NCBI GenBank assembly: GCA_947176685.1
Contig: CAMWRL010000004.1
Span: 1-25,873 of the forward strand
Length of the DNA stretch: 25,873 nt
Direction of reading: 5' to 3'
Source of the DNA: an uncultured Ruminococcus sp.
GTDB lineage: Bacteria > Bacillota > Clostridia > Oscillospirales > Ruminococcaceae
Shown here: positions 7,537 to 14,823 of the stretch, one piece after another
How the letters are laid out: each line of letters begins with the position of its first letter
Position numbering within the stretch: position 1 is the first letter of the stretch
The notes under the pieces: model-generated
The model's database searches: none
What the model was told of the DNA's origin: nothing
What the model saw: the letters and a program-made list of their open reading frames with translations, nothing else
Made by a program: the position numbers and the translations under genes

Positions 7537-8511
7537 TTATTGAATATTCTCACCAATCCAGAATGTTGCAGCAGTAGTTGTTGTAGTAGTTGTAGTTGTT
7601 GTAGTAATTGCTGTTGTTTCGTCAATGGCGGAAGTAGTAGTCGGAACAGTGGTTGTAGTACCGATAGTAGTAGTAGTTTCGGTGTCCGTATCGTAATATG
7701 TTGTAGTAGTTGTTGTTGTCGTTGCAGTTTCTGTTGTTTCTAACGTTGCTGTAGAGGTCGGGAAAGTTTCAGAACCTTCAAAGCCTGAAGTTGTAGTAGA
7801 AGTCCAGAACGGGAAATCAGTAGTAGATGTAGAGAAAATCCACGCCGAAGTTGTTGTAGTAGTCCAGAACGGCGGTGTTGTATTGGTGTGCAGCGTTGTA
7901 GAGGTGGTTGTTGTAGTACGTGGCGGCGTTGTAGTGGTGCGTGACGTTGTAGAAGTGGTTGTTGTAGTACGTGGCGGCGTTGTGGTAGTGCGTGACGGTA
8001 ATGTAGTAGTATAAATTTCGGGAATATCAGTGGTTACGGTAGTATGGACGATTTCTGAAGTAGTTGAATATATTTCCTGTGTATGATTTTCTGTTGTGAC
8101 AACAGGTATTTCAGTACGGGGTTTTTCCGAAGTTACTGCTCCGGCAACGGTTTTTGTAACAGTTGTTTCATTATTGGTCTGAGCAGTCGGGACGGTTTCA
8201 GAAATTGAGCCAGAATTTTCAATAACAGCTTCGGTAACGGTCATTCGGGTTGCAGTAGTAGTGGTAGTTCCGGAAGTTTCTGAGGGTTCAGTAACAATTA
8301 TGACATCGGGATTGTCCGAACTGAAAAAAGATTCAAATGCGTCTCTGATTGCGTTGTTGTTCCAGATACCCACGCCAAAAAGCATAACTATACAGAAACT
8401 CAGTGCTACAGCAGCGTGGCGGCGTATAACGGCACGTTTTCTTTTCTTTTCGGCAAGATACCTGTCACGGCGTTCAAAAACGCTTTCAGCAACTTCTTTA
8501 TATGACTTCAT
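7537..8511 (-). CDS. Single-pass Thr-rich membrane protein, putative anti-sigma factor
   Basis: 324 residues from ATG 8509-8511, which overlaps the 3' end of the sigma factor gene by 14 bp and points to coupled translation. Residues 1-36 are highly charged and would be cytoplasmic (EVAESVFERRDRYLAEKKRK). Residues about 38-52 form one membrane helix. The rest is an outside region of mostly Thr, Ser and Pro with almost no globular content. It includes three 17-residue tandem units (SRTTTTPPRTTTTTSTT type) and ends FWIGENIQ. The position directly after an ECF sigma factor and the topology suggest an anti-sigma factor whose short N-terminus holds the sigma factor and whose exposed stalk senses the surface. 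No zinc-binding ZAS motif or RsgI domain is seen, so this role is inferred. The Thr-rich stretch resembles linkers of Ruminococcus secreted proteins and may be O-glycosylated. Confidence 0.8.
   Translation of the reverse strand: MKSYKEVAESVFERRDRYLAEKKRKRAVIRRHAAVALSFCIVMLFGVGIWNNNAIRDAFESFFSSDNPDVIIVTEPSETSGTTTTTATRMTVTEAVIENSGSISETVPTAQTNNETTVTKTVAGAVTSEKPRTEIPVVTTENHTQEIYSTTSEIVHTTVTTDIPEIYTTTLPSRTTTTPPRTTTTTSTTSRTTTTPPRTTTTTSTTLHTNTTPPFWTTTTTSAWIFSTSTTDFPFWTSTTTSGFEGSETFPTSTATLETTETATTTTTTTTYYDTDTETTTTIGTTTTVPTTTSAIDETTAITTTTTTTTTTTAATFWIGENIQ
7843..7995 (-). repeat. Three tandem 51-bp repeats in the Thr-rich region
   Basis: Units 7945-7995 and 7894-7944 encode the same 17 residues (SRTTTTPPRTTTTTSTT) and differ by only a few synonymous changes. 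Unit 7843-7893 is diverged (LHTNTTPPFW...). The repeat lies in the extracytoplasmic stalk and is a candidate for copy-number variation between strains. Confidence 0.85.
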
Positions 8512-9052
8512 ATTTAAAACCCTCCTTTTCCAGCTCTGATTTAAGCGACTGCTTTGCTCTGTAAAGAAGATTTTCCACTTGTCTTTTAGTCTTGTGCATA
8601 ATCTTAGCCGTTTCAGCGTTATTGAAATCTTCAAAGAAAACAAGGTACAATACCTGCCTGTAGTCAGGACTGAGCTTTTGCAGTGCCTTATGAAGGGTTA
8701 TTTTCTGTTCTTCCCTGAGATACTCTTTTTCAATGCATTCCTCGTCGGCAAGGTTTGTATACTCGTCTATGGGAGTATCGGAAAACCTTGACCTTTTACG
8801 GAGACTGTCAATAGCGGCGTTCCTGCCTATTGAGTAAAGCCACGTTTTGAAAGAGCTTCTCCCTGAAAAGCGTGGTTTTTTTGTGACGAGCTTAAAGAAA
8901 GTATCTTCCATAACTTCCTCTGCCATAACGATATTACCAGTTATTCCGCTGAGGTAAAGTATAAGTCCGTCCTTATAGTCACGGATTATTTCAACCATTC
9001 CCTCGTCATCACCGTCAAGAAAACGACTGTAACTTATTTCGCCGTTATCCAT
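8498..9052 (-). CDS. ECF-type RNA polymerase sigma factor
   Basis: 184 residues with sigma-70 region 2 (about 20-90; AEEVMEDTFFKLVTKKP, then SSFKTWLYSIGRNAAIDSLRKR) and region 4 (about 120-178; LSPDYRQVLYLVFFEDFNNAETAKIM, then KRQVENLLYRAKQSLK). There is no region 1 or 3, as in extracytoplasmic function sigma factors. The start ATG 9050-9052 is preceded by a strong GAGGGGG. It overlaps the Thr-rich membrane protein gene by 14 bp, the usual sigma/anti-sigma arrangement. It presumably directs core RNA polymerase to a cell-surface regulon. No clear promoter was identified in the 90 bp upstream; a small inverted repeat (TCTGT, 7 bases, ACAGA) lies there. The identity of its regulon cannot be read from this window. 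Confidence 0.92.
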   Translation of the reverse strand: MDNGEISYSRFLDGDDEGMVEIIRDYKDGLILYLSGITGNIVMAEEVMEDTFFKLVTKKPRFSGRSSFKTWLYSIGRNAAIDSLRKRSRFSDTPIDEYTNLADEECIEKEYLREEQKITLHKALQKLSPDYRQVLYLVFFEDFNNAETAKIMHKTKRQVENLLYRAKQSLKSELEKEGFKYEVI

Positions 9053-9144
9053 AGTTCCCCCTCTCTGAAAGAACTGCCTTATTTTCTTTCTATATCTGTT
9101 TGACGTACAGAAACGGCAATTCTCTCACTTTTTTTTACAATCCG

Positions 9145-9807
9145 TTACATTTCCGAAAGAATCTGTCTGAAAGTCTCCATACTCGACCTGACCGCAATAG
9201 TTTCTTCCGTCCGAAGACATTCGGCAACAGCAGACATAATTATATCTTTATCTTCACGCCTTACCATTTCCGAAAGAACGTTTGCCACCATACAACGTAT
9301 ATGATAATTTCCGCTTTTCATAAAAGCAAGTATTTCCGTCAATACCTTTGCATAGCCCAGACGATATATTCCGGCATAACAGTTCAGCCGGCATCTTTCG
9401 GACTTTTCAGTACGCAGCACGCCGAACAGAAATTCAACAGCATTTCCGCAACAGCCATACAGACTGTAAATGACTTCTGCCAACGAAAATATTGCGTAAC
9501 TTCTTGCGAGTTCGTCCGATTCGTTCGATACCGCTCTGTACAGAAGCTTTCCGGCACGTTTGCAGGGAAACGCCGACAAAGAGTCATAAGCTTCTGTTCT
9601 GACAAAAGCGTCATCATCATTGCAAAGGGCAACAAGCAGTTCAAGGGATTCTTCGTTGCGGAATCCTGCAAGCATACAGGCACATCTGCTCCGTACAAAG
9701 CTGTCATCATCTGTAACGTATTTCTTTATAACCGCAAACCGTTCACTGTCGGCAGATTCGGAATTTTCCAGCGAATCTATCAGACTGATTTTTTCTTTCG
9801 TAGTCAT
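9145..9807 (-). CDS. HEAT-repeat-like protein
   Basis: 220 residues from ATG 9805-9807; GGAG lies nine bases upstream, and the ATG overlaps the TGA of the AIM24 gene by one base. The protein is nearly all helix, with repeating units of HEAT-like pattern: DDSFVRSRCACMLAGFRNEESLELLVALC, then DDAFVRTEAYDSLSA, SDELARSYAIFSLAEVIY, SERCRLNCYAGIYRL, and HIRCMVANVLSEMV. No enzyme motif and no membrane segment are seen, so it is likely a cytoplasmic protein-binding scaffold. As last gene of the TerD-AIM24 operon it may bridge components of that system. No terminator is visible after the stop. Confidence 0.78.
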   Translation of the reverse strand: MTTKEKISLIDSLENSESADSERFAVIKKYVTDDDSFVRSRCACMLAGFRNEESLELLVALCNDDDAFVRTEAYDSLSAFPCKRAGKLLYRAVSNESDELARSYAIFSLAEVIYSLYGCCGNAVEFLFGVLRTEKSERCRLNCYAGIYRLGYAKVLTEILAFMKSGNYHIRCMVANVLSEMVRREDKDIIMSAVAECLRTEETIAVRSSMETFRQILSEM

Positions 9808-10553
9808 CAATAAATTCTCCTCTGAGTTGACGGACGACTTCCGGACAGTCTGCCGTCCATAGAAACGTCCACTCCGGACGCTCTTTCCATAGGCTGGATT
9901 ATAACCGTTGCCGGACAGTTGGCAGCCCATTCAAACATATACGATTCTCCGGAACTCTGTCCGATAAAGTTACGCCACGAAACGTCCATTTTAACCGAGG
10001 GGTCTGAACCTACCCAGCAGACAACCGCATCGGGGTCAGCTTCAAGGGTTGAGCCGTTGTGTACGTTGCTGAGTACAAGCGGATTGCCGTCAACCAGCAC
10101 TGCGACATATGCTTCACTGCCTTTTCCGGTAAGTGTGGACGTTGCGACACCTTTCTGGGAAATAACGCCCTGTCCCAGAAACCTTACACTATAATCGCAT
10201 TCCCTTGTAAAGGCAAGTATATTTTCGCTTTCAACAGACAGAACCTCACCATTGCCGAGATGATAGACTACAACGTGTTGTTGGTTGTTGGCGTAATATG
10301 TAATGCTGTCTCCGCTGAACTCTACTTTCATAAGCGGAAGGTTTTCACCTGTAAACCGCCTTGCAAGCTGTCCCAGAAAAGCCCGTCCGGCGTTTTCCTG
10401 CGGACCAAGGATAACTTTGGTGAACTTGAAGTTTTTAGCACCGAAGCATTCGCCGCCTATAAAAGCACCGGCTTTGGTAAAAACGTAATCGCCTGCGCTT
10501 CCCTCGCAAGTAATCATAAGACATAATTCATTGAGAGTTTCAAACTTTATCAT
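9807..10553 (-). CDS. AIM24 family protein (DUF124/TIGR00266-like)
   Basis: 248 residues from ATG 10551-10553, with AAGGA eight bases upstream; the TTG two codons earlier has no fitting site. The whole length matches the AIM24 beta-barrel-like fold: MITCEGSAGDYVFTKAGAFIGG at the start, then KVEFSGDSITYYANN, a GEVLSVESENILAFT core, GSEAYVAVLVDGNPLVL, and the closing WVGSDPSVKMDVSW(R). Family members are found across bacteria and in yeast mitochondria (Aim24), and their biochemical function is unresolved. Here it lies between a TerD-family gene (13 bp upstream) and a HEAT-like gene (1-bp overlap), which ties it to a Ter-type stress module. Residues from about 225 on are a basic, Ser/Arg-rich tail beyond the usual domain. 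Family call is confident, role is not. Confidence 0.85.
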   Translation of the reverse strand: MIKFETLNELCLMITCEGSAGDYVFTKAGAFIGGECFGAKNFKFTKVILGPQENAGRAFLGQLARRFTGENLPLMKVEFSGDSITYYANNQQHVVVYHLGNGEVLSVESENILAFTRECDYSVRFLGQGVISQKGVATSTLTGKGSEAYVAVLVDGNPLVLSNVHNGSTLEADPDAVVCWVGSDPSVKMDVSWRNFIGQSSGESYMFEWAANCPATVIIQPMERASGVDVSMDGRLSGSRPSTQRRIY

Positions 10554-10566
10554 AAACAAATTCCTT

Positions 10567-11379
10567 TCATATAAGATTCACGCCGTACATTGCGCAAAAG
10601 CCTGCCAAATCCTTTGCAACTCCCGAACCTACGGCATTAAACTTCCATTCACCCTTGTAACGGTACAGTTCGCCCAGCACCATTGCAGTAACGTTGCTGT
10701 AGCATTCGTCAAGTATGAAGCGTGCGGTTTCAACGTTTCTGCTGTCAGTAATTCTTGCGTAAACGTCCGAAGTCATTCCGAAGTTAAGACCTTTTTCGAC
10801 AGCTTCATAAATAGTAACCGAAAAAACTATTCTCTGCACTTCCGGACTGACTTTCCGGAAATCGACCGTCATAACAGCGTCATCATCTGTCTGACCGGAA
10901 GAATATTTCACACTTCCGTCAGGACTGGTTGTCTGACCGTAAAATATAAACCATTCGTCACCTAAAACCTTGCCGTCCGCACCGAGCATAAACGCCGAAG
11001 CGTCTGGTTCACAACGACCGTCAAGAATATCCCAGCCCAGAGAAATTTTTATGCCGAACGGGTCTGCAACCGGAATCTTCTGACCCTTTTTCAGAAATAC
11101 ATTTCCTGCCGGAAGATTCCGTTGTTTTTTAGGGGGTCTTGACGGTACTGCCGTAACTGTCCGGACAGGTACGGGCTGAGTGTTTGCCGCAACGGATTGA
11201 GTGCGTGGTGCAGAGGACTGAGTGCGTGCCGGAACTGCCGAAACGGGAGTTTTCCGGAAAGCGTCATTATTCAGTGTATTTTTGTCCAGACTTTGCCGGA
11301 TATTCATAAAGCCACGTTTGTCCGCAAGGCTGCTGCGGTCAAGTGTGGCGGTTTTCTTCATTGGTATCTCAAAAGCCAT
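10567..11379 (-). CDS. TerD-family protein with basic Pro/Thr-rich N-terminal extension
   Basis: 270 residues. About residues 1-85 are low-complexity and basic (PVSAVPARTQSSAPRTQS and similar). About 90-270 form a TerD domain: FLKKGQKIPVADPFG...IKISLGWD at the start, then CEPDASAFMLGADGKV, a VKYSSGQTDDDAVMTVDF segment equivalent to the calcium-binding GD-rich part of TerD, and ELYRYKGEWKFNAVGSG near the end. TerD proteins belong to the tellurite / chemical-stress Ter systems and bind Ca2+. The ATG at 11377-11379 has a strong AGGAGGT seven bases upstream. It heads the TerD-AIM24-HEAT operon behind its own consensus promoter. The N-terminal extension is longer than in classic TerD (about 190 residues) and may be a flexible tether or protein-interaction tail. 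Confidence 0.88.
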   Translation of the reverse strand: MAFEIPMKKTATLDRSSLADKRGFMNIRQSLDKNTLNNDAFRKTPVSAVPARTQSSAPRTQSVAANTQPVPVRTVTAVPSRPPKKQRNLPAGNVFLKKGQKIPVADPFGIKISLGWDILDGRCEPDASAFMLGADGKVLGDEWFIFYGQTTSPDGSVKYSSGQTDDDAVMTVDFRKVSPEVQRIVFSVTIYEAVEKGLNFGMTSDVYARITDSRNVETARFILDECYSNVTAMVLGELYRYKGEWKFNAVGSGVAKDLAGFCAMYGVNLI

Positions 11380-11407
11380 TCAATATACCTCCTGTAATGT
11401 CATATTG

Positions 11408-11436
11408 ATTATATCACAACACTGTAAAAAAGTCAA
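11408..11436 (-). promoter_or_regulatory. Sigma-A promoter of the TerD operon
   Basis: Minus strand: TTGACT (11431-11436), a 17-bp spacer and TATAAT (11408-11413), about 29 bp before the TerD start codon. It immediately follows the terminator of the upstream manA operon. Confidence 0.87.
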
Positions 11437-11442
11437 TGCAAC

Positions 11443-11472
11443 AAAAAGACCACAAAAAAATATTCTGCGGTC
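11443..11472 (-). terminator. Intrinsic terminator after manA
   Basis: Minus strand: a 7-bp stem (11466-11472 with 11448-11454, GACCGCA/TGTGGTC with one wobble pair) and a T-rich loop, followed by TTTTT (11443-11447). It separates the kinase-PP2C-manA operon from the TerD promoter. Confidence 0.78.
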
Positions 11473-11479
11473 TGTTGAA

Positions 11480-12427
11480 TCAGCATTCTATTTTAAGGAA
11501 CTCTGTATTTCCTGAAACCTGAGTTTTACCGATACCAGCGGGCAGAAATATACAGTCGCCTTTTTTTACGAGGACTGAGTTTCCGGAATTTTCCATAACG
11601 CCCTGCCCCTCCGTGAAAAGCAATATCCGAAAAGTTTTGAGTTCAACAATGAAATCGTATTTTTTCCGGACAATTATTCTGTCTGCCGCAAAATATCCGC
11701 ATCTGCACAAAGTCACGGCAGAGTATTCCAGACAGTCGTATATACCGGACGGCTTTATTTTTTCTGCCGGACAGAGTTTCATAACATCAAGGGCTTTTTC
11801 AAGATGCAGCTCCCTTTTATTGCCATTCCTGTCGGTGCGGTCGTAGTCATACACCCGATAGGTAACGTTTGAATTTTCCTGAATTTCAGCGATAACAGTT
11901 CCCCGACCGATTGCGTGGACTGTTCCTGACGGTATATAGAAAACATCTCCTTTATGGACTTCCTCATAATGGAGATAGTCAGTAATCACTCCGTCATAAA
12001 CTGCACATCTGGCAGTCACGGGAGATATTGCCTTTTCAAAACCATATATAATTCCGGCGTTTTCGTCAGCTTCAAGGACATACCACATTTCAGTCTTGCC
12101 GTTCTGGTTTTCGTGAACACGGGCATAACTGTCATCGGGGTGAACCTGTACGGACAAGTCCTTTCCGGCATCAATGAACTTTACCAGCACCGGAAATTCC
12201 CCGTTGCTGTTGTGTCCGAGATATTCAGGATGTTCCGATATTACCTCATAAAGGGTTTTTCCGGTATGTTCTCCGGTTGTCACGACACTCAGTCCGTCAG
12301 GGTGTACGGAGCATTCCCACGTTTCAGAAATCCTTTCCATATCATAGTTCTTGCCGTAGTCCTGTATAAGCTTTGTGCCGCCCCATATATAGTCCTTTAC
12401 AGCCGGACGGAGTTTCATTATATCCAT
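11480..12427 (-). CDS. manA: Mannose-6-phosphate isomerase, class I
   Basis: 315 residues, the usual length for the short type I enzymes of Firmicutes. It interconverts mannose 6-phosphate and fructose 6-phosphate in the cytoplasm. Zinc ligands of the cupin site are visible: Gln94 and His96 (VQVHPDD), Glu113 (KTEMWYVLEA) and His171 (IPSGTVHAIGRG), with the catalytic Arg near 191 (TYRVYDYDR). The ATG 12425-12427 has AAAGGGG about nine bases upstream. The gene follows the PP2C gene by 43 bp on the same strand and is closed by a terminator, so it seems to be the third gene of the kinase-PP2C operon. That is unusual company for a sugar enzyme. It could be a bystander, or feed a mannose-derived surface polymer controlled by the kinase/phosphatase pair. 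Confidence 0.92.
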   Translation of the reverse strand: MDIMKLRPAVKDYIWGGTKLIQDYGKNYDMERISETWECSVHPDGLSVVTTGEHTGKTLYEVISEHPEYLGHNSNGEFPVLVKFIDAGKDLSVQVHPDDSYARVHENQNGKTEMWYVLEADENAGIIYGFEKAISPVTARCAVYDGVITDYLHYEEVHKGDVFYIPSGTVHAIGRGTVIAEIQENSNVTYRVYDYDRTDRNGNKRELHLEKALDVMKLCPAEKIKPSGIYDCLEYSAVTLCRCGYFAADRIIVRKKYDFIVELKTFRILLFTEGQGVMENSGNSVLVKKGDCIFLPAGIGKTQVSGNTEFLKIEC

Positions 12428-12470
12428 TAAAAAATGCCCCTTTCAGAAAACCGGAAAAAATCTTTCTGTT

Positions 12471-13370
12471 TTACCTGTTGTTGCTACGGGCTTTCCTTGC
12501 ATTTGCCCTGCGTTTATTTTCCTCGATTTTCTGGCGTAAAACTACAGCATTTGATTCTGCTGTCTTTCCGTTGTAGACGCACGACAACGAAATATCGTCT
12601 TCTGTTCCGAAATGCGTTCTTTTGGTGATGTTTTTGACAACGGACGATTCAAATACCGCCATATCATACAACTGACTTGCAATTATAGTATGGTAGTCCA
12701 GAAAATCATAATCACTGCCGAAAGACGTATACAGACCGTCAGTGGAGACAAATATCGCAAATATTTTTTTCTTGTCTGTATAGAAGTGACTGAACATTGT
12801 TGAAGCAGTTTTATTGCATATTGAAGCCGTTATATTAGCCGGATTGGATTCTTCATAGTCCATAATCATAGCGGCTTCGCCGTCTTCCATAACCGCAACC
12901 AGACTGCCGTCACCTATCTGGAAACCGAATGAAAAATTCCTGCCCATTACCGCCGCAACAAGAGTTGACCCGTAGTACGACTCAATCGGAATTTTGCTGA
13001 ATTCATCTTCTGTAAACTGTTTCTTTTCGTCCGGTCTGACGGGGTTTTCAGAAAAGTGCTTCATAATTTTCTTATGCCACCTTGCAATGACCTGTTTTTC
13101 GATATTCTTTAAAATCATATCGTAGTTTTCTTTAAGTTCTTTTTCTATGCTTTCATAGTCGGAACAGAAACTGCTGACAGTTTCAACAGCGGCTTCAACC
13201 GCCATCTGCGAACCTATATGACTTCTGAAATGTTTTTTACTGCCGTGACCGTCCGCAACTACTGCTATTGAAAAATCCTCATATATCTTGTATGCCGAAC
13301 TGTCCTGACAGACAATATTTTTCTTTACGTGGCTTGCACCGATTACTGAACGGCTGAACCCTTTGAACAT
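12471..13370 (-). CDS. PP2C-family protein serine/threonine phosphatase
   Basis: 299 residues, the whole length a PPM/PP2C domain. It starts SVIGASHVKKNIVCQDSS (equivalent to the N-terminal xGxxHxxxGxxNQD motif). Metal-binding residues are Asp40-Gly41 in VVADGHGS, Asp154 in QIGDGSLV, Asp211 in VSTDGLY and Asp258-Asp259 in TEDDISL. The enzyme should remove phosphate from Ser/Thr using Mn2+ or Mg2+, in the cytoplasm; there is no membrane segment. The last about 20 residues are a basic tail. ATG 13368-13370 has GAGGAA six or seven bases upstream. It follows the kinase gene by 18 bp, making a cognate kinase/phosphatase pair. Similar PP2C-kinase pairs occur in the TerY-P signalling triads, but no TerY (vWA) gene is present here. 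Confidence 0.92.
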   Translation of the reverse strand: MFKGFSRSVIGASHVKKNIVCQDSSAYKIYEDFSIAVVADGHGSKKHFRSHIGSQMAVEAAVETVSSFCSDYESIEKELKENYDMILKNIEKQVIARWHKKIMKHFSENPVRPDEKKQFTEDEFSKIPIESYYGSTLVAAVMGRNFSFGFQIGDGSLVAVMEDGEAAMIMDYEESNPANITASICNKTASTMFSHFYTDKKKIFAIFVSTDGLYTSFGSDYDFLDYHTIIASQLYDMAVFESSVVKNITKRTHFGTEDDISLSCVYNGKTAESNAVVLRQKIEENKRRANARKARSNNR

Positions 13371-13388
13371 ATATATTCCTCACTTCCG

Positions 13389-14732
13389 TTATAAATGCGC
13401 CTTTACCTTGCCGAAATCTATTTCCAGTCCCTGCCATATCGGAAAACCTTTTCCGGAAGTAATTTCACGGTATACACCATCAGGCATTTTTACAGTCCAC
13501 TTTTTTTCTGAAACGTTTTTTATACCCATAAGACCCTTCTGAATCTTATTTTCGACAAGTTCACCCGAAATGCTCAGAAAATCATCCGACTGCGGGTCTA
13601 TCTCGCATTCAAAAATCTTTCCGCCTATGTATAAAGGCATACGGTAATTTCTGTTAGTGAACTGCATAGAAACAAACTTTATTCCGCATACGGGACAGGT
13701 AAATACCTCGTCTTCAGGTTTGCCAATCATTGAAATGAAATGGCTTTTTCCGCATACGCACGAAAGTATCTCAGACCTAAGACGTATGAATAAATTCTGC
13801 CATTCTTCAAAAGAAATACGTTTTTCGGGATTCCGTACGCCTTCCGTGAATGTCTGTATAAAAGCGTCCTTGATATACTGCGGATATTCTTTCCAGAACT
13901 TTATGACATTATCGTGGATACCTCTCAGCGGACGGTTGGAATTGTCATCGGGGTCGTAAATGAATACTGCTTCTGAACTGTAATGTTTTGAAAGCTGCTT
14001 TTCGTTAAGGCAGACGTCCATTATAGTTTTTTCTCCCTCAAAGGGGTCGCCCCTGAAAAGCAGCCGGAACAGAATTATTGCAAGCGAATATGTATTTGAA
14101 TCAGCATCCGGCAGGCTGCCCATAAGTACTTCCGGAGCTTTATAGACCGACCGTATATTGATATCAAGGTCTTTGCCGTTGGGAGCTATCGTATCGCAGT
14201 CACTGACCAGTACTGCACCCGTATCGGTATTTATAAAGAAACTGCCCTCGCTGAGTCCCTGAAAACTCTTTCCGTCCCTGCTTATCTGACGAAAAGCGTT
14301 GACAATATTCAGTACTGCCATAACCATTGAATAAAGACTTGTAAAACGTACTTTTTTCTTTGCCAGCCGACCGGTACTGCTGTCATTTACAAGCTTGTAA
14401 CCGTTCATAATATCAACGAAATATTCAAAACTATCGGGTTTATACTCCATAAAGTACCCAAAAGCTCCCGTTTTACTGTCAGTTTTGGTCATATATTCAG
14501 GCCATAGAAATTTATTATTCGGTGCGCCGTCTTTTATGTTGCGTCTGATATTTTCGTTTATTATATCAAGGTTTCTGACCTTTTCAGTATTATACCATTT
14601 AAGAGCCATTGTCCTGCCGTTGTACTGCACAAGGTAAACTGTACTTCGTCTGCCCTTGCCGATAACGCTCAGGACTTTGGCTTTACTTCCGAACTCTGTT
14701 TCAATTTCCTGTCCTGTCTGCGGTTCAAACAT
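13389..14732 (-). CDS. Protein kinase-like protein with C-terminal zinc ribbon
   Basis: 447 residues from ATG 14730-14732 (AGAGG six bases upstream); a longer frame starts upstream of the promoter -10 and is excluded. The kinase domain (about 15-320) has a glycine-rich loop (IGKGRRSTVYLV, 24-35), the ATP-binding Lys45 (MALKWY), the metal Asp at 178 (VSDCD) and the APE motif at 199-201 (KAPEVLMG). In the catalytic loop (FQGLSEGSFFI, 157-167) the base Asp appears to be Gly159 and the Mg-binding Asn to be Ser164, judged from memory of the DxSEGNFF pattern in related kinases; catalysis may therefore be weak or absent. A zinc ribbon (C325, C327, C346, C349) and a beta-rich C-terminal domain follow, similar in layout to TerY-P-associated kinases. 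It heads the kinase-PP2C-manA operon. Confidence 0.87.
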   Translation of the reverse strand: MFEPQTGQEIETEFGSKAKVLSVIGKGRRSTVYLVQYNGRTMALKWYNTEKVRNLDIINENIRRNIKDGAPNNKFLWPEYMTKTDSKTGAFGYFMEYKPDSFEYFVDIMNGYKLVNDSSTGRLAKKKVRFTSLYSMVMAVLNIVNAFRQISRDGKSFQGLSEGSFFINTDTGAVLVSDCDTIAPNGKDLDINIRSVYKAPEVLMGSLPDADSNTYSLAIILFRLLFRGDPFEGEKTIMDVCLNEKQLSKHYSSEAVFIYDPDDNSNRPLRGIHDNVIKFWKEYPQYIKDAFIQTFTEGVRNPEKRISFEEWQNLFIRLRSEILSCVCGKSHFISMIGKPEDEVFTCPVCGIKFVSMQFTNRNYRMPLYIGGKIFECEIDPQSDDFLSISGELVENKIQKGLMGIKNVSEKKWTVKMPDGVYREITSGKGFPIWQGLEIDFGKVKAHL

Positions 14733-14794
14733 AATCTTCCTCTTTTCCAGTCTTTCAGACCAGTATTTTTTACTGCATAAATCACTTAAAGTAT

Positions 14795-14823
14795 ATTTTA
14801 ACACTTATTTTTAATTTTGTCAA
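14795..14823 (-). promoter_or_regulatory. Sigma-A promoter of the kinase-PP2C-manA operon
   Basis: Minus strand: TTGACA (14818-14823), a 17-bp spacer and TAAAAT (14795-14800). The leader before ATG 14732 is about 55 bases. The -35 lies within the 13-bp inverted repeat shared with the divergent RlaP promoter. Confidence 0.85.

Noticed and set aside
7441..7743. Ser/Cys-rich open frame on the plus strand
   Set aside because: It is the complement of the Thr-codon-rich region of the minus-strand protein; the composition is explained by ACN codons read backwards.
7561..7995. CRISPR-like or microsatellite array
   Set aside because: The repeats are in-frame Thr codons within one protein without spacers or uniform repeats.
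8512..8643. Longer start of the Thr-rich membrane protein
   Set aside because: The added residues are the sigma factor coding region read in another frame; ATG 8509-8511 gives the normal small coupled overlap.
9053..9144. ECF-type or sigma-A promoter before the sigma factor
   Set aside because: A CGTC and a TTGCCG/GATATA pair can be found, but neither fits the spacing or consensus well enough to call.
14733..14804. Upstream extension of the kinase gene to a GTG at 14802-14804
   Set aside because: That GTG lies upstream of the promoter -10 at 14795-14800 and would not be transcribed; ATG 14730-14732 has a good ribosome binding site.
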